Shown piece by piece: positions 58,770-64,000 of a DNA stretch of 64,000 nt. The DNA comes from Maniola hyperantus. Lineage: Eukaryota; Arthropoda; Insecta; Lepidoptera; Nymphalidae. Within the stretch, counting starts at the first letter, position 1. Every line of letters begins with the position of its first letter. The notes under the pieces are model-generated. The model was given only the letters and a program-made list of their open reading frames with translations, made no database searches and was not told the DNA's origin. Location of the stretch: assembly GCF_902806685.2 (NCBI RefSeq), contig NC_048539.1:15230378-15294377 (forward strand), written 5' to 3'. The translations under genes and the position numbers were made by a program.

Positions 58770-61700
58770 GTGAGTGAAAATATTTAATTTTATTACTATA
58801 TTTACACTGCTTTTTAATTCAAAAACTATTGTTTTTAATAGGTTTTTTGCAAACATAAAAGAAGAACATTGCTAACAATACATGATATCCCTGTGAAATG
58901 TAAAATACATTTCACCATGTATTGTTGTTAGCCTTATCGATGACTAATATTTTAAAATTGTACAAAATATATAGGCTCATTTTTGGCAACATAACTCATT
59001 AAAGAAACCAATTAATATTTAATTATTTTCGTTCATACAACATGCTGCAGCAGCAGTACATAGTTTTAACATTTTGTAACCATTTCATCATGTACCTATC
59101 TAAATTCTAAATAATCGAGATATTTAGCAAAATTTTAATTCTATCATACCTTTTAGTTATTGTATATTATGCATATTATTATATAATTAATATTTATGCG
59201 CTCTTAATACTTTTGTAGCTGACCTACGTAAATTATTGATTTTCTTATGTCACTTCACACTTGCTATAGAGGGGTGGGGATGGGGATACTATTTACGTCA
59301 TACATTGTGACCGAAACCCTGCCCACCCCTTCCCAATCAAAGAAGAAGAAAAACACTTGCATCTATTTTATAGTTTACTGATGTATGCCTACAAGACACA
59401 TATTTTTAGCCACTAATTATGAAACCTGTGCTTACTTCATAACAAAACATCAATACAATATAATATAAGGCCCTTGGCCAGAATTGGGTCACTCATTAAT
59501 AATTGGCTAATCATGACAACATAATAAATATATAACTTTTATAGTTTAATGGATCTTTGGACATTACAATTTATCAAAAACTTTGCATTTACAACAAAAG
59601 GCTATGTCCATGCCCGGGATGCAAGCTATCTCTGTACCAAATTTCGTCAAAATCGGTTGAACGGTTGAGCCGTGAAAAGCTAGCAGACAGAGAGACACAC
59701 TTTCACATTTATAATACTAAGTATGGATTAATAGTCACTTGAATAAAGACTTTGTGGAGACTTATCATGCCCTATTTGTGACAGTGCATATCACTTTATT
59801 ATTATTAAGTAACGATGGCTGGATGAAGTCAGTATCTGAATTTGTAACTTTAATTTGCACTCTTTAAAGTGTTTATACCAACTGAGTACTTGGCCGAGGA
59901 CACTGACTCGCCACTGTACTCGTTAGGTGTAATCAACCCATAAGAGTTGAAATAGTAGTCTTAGTATTCTTTGCCAAACATAATATGTATGTGAAAAAGG
60001 ATCTGGAAAGTGGAAAACCACTGCAATATTATTCCAAAAAAAAACTCAATCGTTATGTGAATGAGCAGGGATCAACCCTCAACAATGAGGAGTATGACGC
60101 AGAGAGAGAGAGAATAATAAATAATTATTACTGCTCAAAAGAACTTGTATTTGATTGTCTGCCAATTTTAGTTACCATGAACTTTTAGAACTTTTTAAAT
60201 TTTTTATTTTGACACAAGCTAGCCCTTGACTGCAATCATCTGATGATCAGTGATGATGCAGTCTAACTTGGAAGGTGGGCAGTTTCAATTAACCCATACA
60301 CTTGATTGGTTTCTACACAACATTGTACTGCAATGCTAAATCACTTGGCGGTACTGCCTTTCCAGTGGGTGGTAACTAGCCACGGCTGAAGCCTCCCTCT
60401 AAAAAACTAAAGATTATTTTTTTACTTTGCAGAGATTATGAATGAGGTGATCCGCTACCGCGGTCCCAAAGGCAAGGAGTCCCAACGTATAGAATGGCGG
60501 ATACTCATTGTGGACCAGCTCTCCATGCGCATGGTGTCTGCATGCTGCAAGATGCACGACATTTCTGCAGAAGGAATCACATGTAATTATATATTTGTCT
60601 ATAGTTATTCATTTATTAACAAAAATTTTCATGTTTATTTTATTTTATTTCTTCTATCAGATACAATAAGAGCCTCAATAGCTCAACAGGTAAAGGAGTG
60701 GACTGAAAACCGAAAGGTTGACGGTTCAAAACCCGCCCATTGCACTATTGTCGTACCTACATACTCCTAGCACAAGCTTGATGCTTATTTGGAGAGGAAA
60801 TGGGAATATTAGTCATTTAACATGCCTAAAATACTTTTAAAAAAAATTGTTAATGAGTATTTATCTAAATATATAAAAAGAAAAGCTGACTGACTAACTG
60901 ATCTATCAATGCATAGCGCAACGCAATAACTAGACGGATTGGGCTGAAATTTGGCATGCAGATAGCTATTGTGATGTAGACATCCGCTAAGAAATTATAT
61001 TTGAAAATTCGACCTACAAGGGGGTAAAATAGGGGTTTGAAATTGGTGTAGTACATGAGGACGAAGTCGCGAGCATAAGCTAGTATTTAATACAACTTTC
61101 GTTTAGATTGATCTGTGTGCCCTTTGGCAAAGATGTCTGTGTGCCCTTTGGCAGAGGTGTCATCCAAACTTTTAGATTTTGTATATAATTACAGTATGGG
61201 GCAGAAAATAATGTACATCGACCTTTAGAATGAGATTTCAGCTTTGTAGAGTGTTGTGTCTGTCCTCATACTTATGTGACGTTTTGTCAGTCTCAACGAC
61301 AGAGACAATACTCTACAAAACCGCTATCTCTTTCTAAAGGTCGATGTACATTATTTTCTGCCGCATACCTACTGTGTAAAATATGATTCATGTGTAAAAT
61401 GCTTCACACTATGCTTGTATGTAATAAAAAGTATTTTAAAAAATGCTAAAATATAAAAGATCAATTCGTTCTGGACTGTTGGAATAAAATATTAATTTTA
61501 TTAAAAACTAGCTGCCCCCGCGAACTTCGTACCGCCTAACAGTCGATTCTTTTTCAGGATTTTTTTTTAATTTATCTCTCCGTAAGAACCATCCCCATAC
61601 TTCAAGGAATATTATAAAAAAAGAATTAGCGAAATCGGTTCAGCTGTTCTCGAGATTTGCGATCAGCAACACATTCAGCGATTCATTTTTTATAGAAGAA

Positions 61701-63434
61701 AGATTACTGATCATATCGTCAGTCTTAGGTTCCCAGCTTTGGATATGTGTTTTACAGATATTTAAATTAACTGTCTATTTTATAGTGGTAGAAGACATCC
61801 ACAAGAAACGTGAACCATTGTACACCATGGATGGCATTTACTTGATTACACCATGCGAGAAATCTGTGCATGCTCTTATCAATGATTTCTCCGTTGGCAA
61901 CCGCATCATGTACAAGGCAGCACACGTTTTCTTCACTGAAGGTAAAAATAATTCATTTTTTTAACATGATAAAAATATCTGTTTAAGTAGCATCATCTTT
62001 TAAGCAAAACATTGAATAACGCTTGTGAACATTATTGAGTAAAATTGTGAAATACTTTAGCAAAATTAGTAAAAAAACATTATTTATGCCAAGCCAAGTT
62101 AACCCGCTTCCATCTTAGACTGCATCCCCAATTATAGTGCATTCAAAATAAACTGGCGTCTTTCCACTGGAGATCGTCATTAACAATAACAATAGGATTA
62201 AGTCATGACGGGTGAATTCAAAAGTATCAACACTATGAGGTTGAACCGACTCCTTTAAAAATGAATGGGCTTTATGAGTGTTTGGTTTATTACCCCTATT
62301 GTTTACATGGCATGTTGAATGTAATCCTATTGTTATTGCTAATGAAGGTCTCAAGTGGAAACACGCCAGTTTATTTTGAATGCAACATAGCATCAGGTGG
62401 CATTGCAGTTAAGGGCTAACTAGTATCTGACTTAAAAAAATATACAAATGTTAATAGAATAATACAATGTTTTGGATTAAAAGCAATATTTAACTGTTTC
62501 ACCGCACATTTTTATTTTATTTGTGCTAGAATACAATTTTATTATGTTAAGTTGCATTTTAATTTCATATTGGGGCCGATTCTCTTGTACACAATCTCTA
62601 AACTAAACTAAATTAGCAGGTCTAAATCTTGTGCTATCCTTTTCCGCAAGCAACATTATGAAAGGGATAGCAATAGATTTAGACATGTCTTTTAGTTTAG
62701 TTTAGAGATTGTGTACAACGGAATTAGCCACATTTTCACTTTTATTTTAATTTACAGCTTGTCCTGATAAACTGTTTGATGAATTATCACGTTCATATGT
62801 AGCTAAATATATCAAAACTTTGAAGGAAATCAACATAGCTTTCGTACCATATGAACAACAGGTTTGTCCCTAATTTTATATTTTTATTATTGGAAACCAA
62901 GGCGCATGCTACTACGCTAAAAAAATGTGCCTAATAAATTGATTTTTTGTTGTCTAAAACCATCTTCGCGATTTTGCCTTTCTAATGAAACCGGTCTGGG
63001 GCACATCAGTTGGATGTTTTCAAAGTCTATAACGGACATAGACAAAAACATAGTGGCTAATTCCGTTGTACACAATCTCTAAACTAAACTAAAATGACAC
63101 GTCTAAATCTATTGCTATCCCTATCATAATGTTGCTTGCGGAAAAGGATAGCACTAGATTTAGACCTGTTAATTTAGTTTAGTTTAGAGATTGTGTACAA
63201 GAGAATCAGCCCCATTGTTTGTGTTTTATGTATTAGGACAACAATCACCACCTCCATAAGCCTCCATTCAAACTTCTTTTTTTGTATGAAGTTACTCAGA
63301 TAGAATTTTTTTTCATGCTGCTATGGTTAGTATGCCCTGAGGAGTTGTTCAATGAATTGTGTAAATCTTCTGCTGCAAGAAAGATAAAAACCTTGAAGGA
63401 AATCAACATTGCTTTCTTACCATATGAGTGTCAG
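58742..63434 (+). CDS. Rop: Rop (Munc18-1/STXBP1 orthologue), 5' part of the gene: exons 1-3 plus alternative exons 4a and 4b
   Basis: SM-family protein that binds syntaxin and SNARE bundles and is needed for vesicle docking and fusion at the plasma membrane. Coding segments seen: 58742-58769, 60433-60582, 61786-61941, then 62758-62861 or 63331-63434. The spliced N-terminus begins MALKALVGQ, then KIMNEVIRY, and continues with the family landmarks [35 protein letters not shown] and AHVFFTE, all typical of domain 1 of fly Rop and mammalian Munc18-1. All early introns interrupt codons after base 1 and have GT..AG ends. About 146 residues of the usual roughly 600 are present; the rest lies beyond the right edge. 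The ATG was chosen because the family starts with MALK/MAPIGLK-type N-termini and the exon ends in a GTGAGT donor. Identification is by recalled family sequence, not by a search. Confidence 0.95.
58871..58932. repeat. Long hairpin in Rop intron 1
   Basis: GCTAACAATACATG on the left pairs with CATGTATTGTTGTTAGC on the right, and an inner pair GTGAAATGTA/TACATTTCAC extends the stem. It lies about 100 bp after the exon 1 donor. Confidence 0.6.
59578..59733 (-). mobile_element. Helitron family B fragment in Rop intron 1
   Basis: AAATCGGTTGAACGGTTGAG, GCCGTGAAAAGCTAGCAGAC and CACTTTCACATTTATAATA; the hairpin end is missing. Confidence 0.55.
59985..60188 (+). pseudogene. Protein-like relic inside Rop intron 1
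   Basis: A 67-codon frame, beginning [20 protein letters not shown] and continuing with an acidic helix-like stretch ([16 protein letters not shown]). The residue mix looks like real protein, unlike the neighbouring AT-rich frames. It ends just before a SINE fragment. No splice sites link it to Rop. Perhaps a retrocopy or transposon remnant; the family is not recognised. Confidence 0.3.
60200..60396 (-). mobile_element. SINE fragment (family 2) in Rop intron 1
   Basis: Contains AGCCCTTGACTGCAATC, TGATGATGCAGTCTAA, TGGTTTCTACACAAC and GGTGGTAACTAGCCACGGC, matching the longer copies at 42047 and 53169. The tRNA-like head is missing. Confidence 0.65.
60433..60582 (+). CDS. Rop: Rop coding exon 2
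   Basis: 150 nt, phase 1 to phase 1, after a TTTACTTTGCAG acceptor and before a GTAATT donor. It encodes residues 10-59: KIMNEVIRY, then a basic/polar loop ([10 protein letters not shown]) before [19 protein letters not shown]. The first beta strand and helix of SM domain 1 are easy to recognise. The loop sits where fly Rop also carries an insertion relative to vertebrate Munc18. Confidence 0.95.
60670..60843 (+). mobile_element. tRNA-Phe-like SINE in Rop intron 2
   Basis: The head is tRNA-like: GCCTCAATAGCTCAACAGG (A box), GACTGAAAACCGAAAGG around a GAA anticodon position, and GGTTCAAAACCCGCCC (B box). It is followed by the shared tail CTCCTAGCACAAGC ... GGGAATATTAGTCATTTAAC. Other copies are at 45187 and 49528. 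Confidence 0.75.
60863..61083 (+). mobile_element. Short Helitron (family A) in Rop intron 2
   Basis: Starts TCTAAATATATAAAAAG, contains GACTGACT repeats and a GGGGGTAAAATAGGGG block, and ends in the hairpin region GGACGAAGTCGCGAGCATAAG before CTAG. The 5'-TC and CTAG-3' ends between A and T fit a non-autonomous Helitron. Confidence 0.75.
61190..61376. mobile_element. mariner-type MITE in Rop intron 2
   Basis: Inverted ends around ATGTACATCGACCTTTAGAA and TCTAAAGGTCGATGTACATT. The left end is TACAGT, consistent with a TA target and CAGT terminus. Related copies are at 34377, 38692 and 52602. Confidence 0.7.
61507..61700 (-). mobile_element. Helitron-like fragment in Rop intron 2
   Basis: Begins ACTAGCTGCCCCCGCGAAC (the 3' end of the element, read on the minus strand) and continues with CTCCGTAAGAACCATCC and GCGAAATCGGTTCAGC, which match the copy at 28861-29059 in opposite orientation. 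Confidence 0.65.
61786..61941 (+). CDS. Rop: Rop coding exon 3
   Basis: 156 nt, phase 1 to phase 1, preceded by TCTATTTTATAG and followed by GTAAAA. It encodes [19 protein letters not shown], then [16 protein letters not shown] and ending in AHVFFTE, with the first base of the next codon. The next exon must begin with two bases that complete a G-N-N codon: exon 4a gives Ala, exon 4b gives Val. Confidence 0.95.
62572..62731 (-). mobile_element. MITE copy 1 flanking Rop exon 4a
   Basis: 160-bp element with long inverted ends: TGTACACAATCTCTAAACTA near the left and the reverse complement near the right. It is the reverse complement of the copy at 63053-63213, with only a handful of differences. 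It lies in Rop intron 3, ending 26 bp before exon 4a. Confidence 0.85.
62758..62861 (+). CDS. Rop: Rop alternative exon 4a (divergent version)
   Basis: 104 nt after a pyrimidine-rich TTTACAG acceptor and before a GTTTGT donor. It encodes [20 protein letters not shown], then [15 protein letters not shown]. It is homologous to the exon at 63331 over its entire length but differs at the residues that are most conserved in the family: SRSYVAKY in place of [14 protein letters not shown] in place of LPYECQ. The reading frame is intact and both splice sites are good, so it looks functional. Inverted copies of one MITE flank it at 62572-62731 and 63053-63213. Alternatively it could be a recent decaying duplicate, but substitutions without stops or frameshifts argue against that. 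Confidence 0.85.
63053..63213 (+). mobile_element. MITE copy 2 flanking Rop exon 4a
   Basis: Same family as 62572-62731 but in the opposite orientation, lying between exons 4a and 4b. It starts GTGGCTAATTCCGTTG and ends GAGAATCAGCCCC. The two copies together enclose exon 4a within a potential stem of about 160 bp. A third copy is at 8394-8538. Confidence 0.85.
63331..63434 (+). CDS. Rop: Rop alternative exon 4b (canonical version)
   Basis: 104 nt, the same length and phases as exon 4a, after an ATGGTTAG acceptor with a T-run upstream and before a GTAATT donor. It encodes [20 protein letters not shown], then [15 protein letters not shown]. This is close to what I recall of fly Rop and mammalian Munc18-1 in this part of domain 1, so it is probably the ancestral exon. 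Splicing 4a directly to 4b would put 4b out of frame, because 4a ends in phase 0 while 4b needs phase 1. Confidence 0.9.
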
Positions 63435-63662
63435 GTAATTTAAAAAAATGTGCACTTTCATTAGTGAAAAAAAATACATATTCTTCTTTTTCCAATGTAT
63501 CTATCTGCCATCGGCTTCCTAGCTATCATCAGATTTTGGATGAGCGTGGGTTTAAAGTTATGAGTTTAGAGGGCATTCCAGTAAATATTTTCCCCTTTTG
63601 TGTTGTATATTATCGAGTATGTTCATATCTTGTAGTTGTAGTATATGCCATCTTTTAAGGCG

Positions 63663-63770
63663 TTTAATGGCACCGATTCCGTTGTCTTTCTCTAAACTAA
63701 ATTGAGAGTATCTGCATCCTTTTCTTTTTAACAATGCTAAAACGGGACAGAACATGAACTTTACATTTAA
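63663..63770 (+). mobile_element. Diverged MITE-like fragment in the Rop intron after exon 4b
   Basis: Contains CACCGATTCCGTTGTC and TCTCTAAACTAAATTG, resembling one end of the family at 63053 but lacking the second arm. Probably a related, degraded element. Confidence 0.35.
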
Positions 63771-64000
63771 AGACTCTAAATTTTTGCCCCTAAAAGGGTA
63801 AAGCCCTTTCATGTGATACCCCACTTGGTATAGTTATCTTGCTTTAAAAATTCAATATACTAATTCGTTGTTCATGAACATATTTTAATATTTTTTTGTC
63901 ATGTAACCACAAATTGTCGGTTTTTCGGATTTTTTCCTTTACTTGTGCTATAAGACCTACCTTACTTACTTCACTTACTTTAACGGTGAAGGAAAAACAA

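Larger units (their letters stand above)
58770..60432 (+). other. Rop intron 1 content
   Basis: About 1.66 kb. Besides the hairpin at 58871-58932, a Helitron fragment (59578-59733), the relic at 59985-60188 and a SINE fragment (60200-60396), it is plain AT-rich DNA. A CG-rich patch at 59270-59335 (GAGGGGTGGGGATGGGG) stands out but has no assigned role. Confidence 0.6.

Noticed and set aside
60438..60770. A 110-codon frame starting at [11 protein letters not shown] as a separate small gene
   Set aside because: Only the part up to 60582 is coding (Rop exon 2); the rest is intron read-through into a SINE.

Overview
This window looks like nuclear DNA from a lepidopteran (moth or butterfly). It is AT-rich and gene-poor. 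It is packed with repeats typical of ditrysian Lepidoptera: tRNA-headed SINEs ending in GAT/ATC repeats, short Helitrons (5'-TC...CTAG-3') whose 3' hairpin contains GCGGACGAAGTCGC, 3' stubs of LINEs, TA-flanked mariner-type MITEs and fold-back elements. The species cannot be named from the sequence. No functional tRNA, rRNA, CRISPR or bacterial feature was seen.

One gene can be named with confidence. From 58,742 to the right edge, on the + strand, lies the 5' part of Rop (Ras opposite; the insect Munc18-1/STXBP1/unc-18 orthologue), the SM protein that binds syntaxin and is required for synaptic vesicle and general exocytosis. Coding exons 1-3 are clear, all with phase-1 junctions. They are followed by two tandem homologous versions of exon 4, at 62,758-62,861 and 63,331-63,434. 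Both are 104 nt, both go from phase 1 to phase 0, and including both would shift the frame. This is the signature of mutually exclusive splicing. The upstream copy (4a) sits between two opposite-orientation, nearly identical copies of one 160-bp MITE, so the pre-mRNA could form a long stem that loops exon 4a out. The 5' side of Rop is also transposon-derived: a 512-bp hAT-type element with an 8-bp target duplication ends 27 bp before the start codon.

On the minus strand are two candidate first coding exons, at 56,720-56,786 (22 aa) and 25,253-26,063 (270 aa). Each begins with ATG, ends in a GTAAGT donor and leaves phase 1. They fit alternative first exons of one large unidentified gene whose shared body lies left of the window, but this link is inference. 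The upstream one is head-to-head with Rop, about 2 kb apart.

Layout: 1-25 kb has no convincing functional exon and is filled with repeats, a decayed coding relic near 22.3 kb and a GC-rich block with a CRE site near 14 kb. 25.2-26.1 kb is the large minus-strand exon. 26-56.7 kb is repeat-rich DNA, probably intron, with a 3-copy tandem repeat at 29.6-30.2 kb, nested insertions at 34-39 kb and GC-rich blocks at 30.6 and 41.6 kb. 56.7-58.7 kb is the divergent promoter region. 58.7-64 kb is Rop with its TE-laden introns. Repeat boundaries are read by eye and may be off by a few bases to tens of bases.
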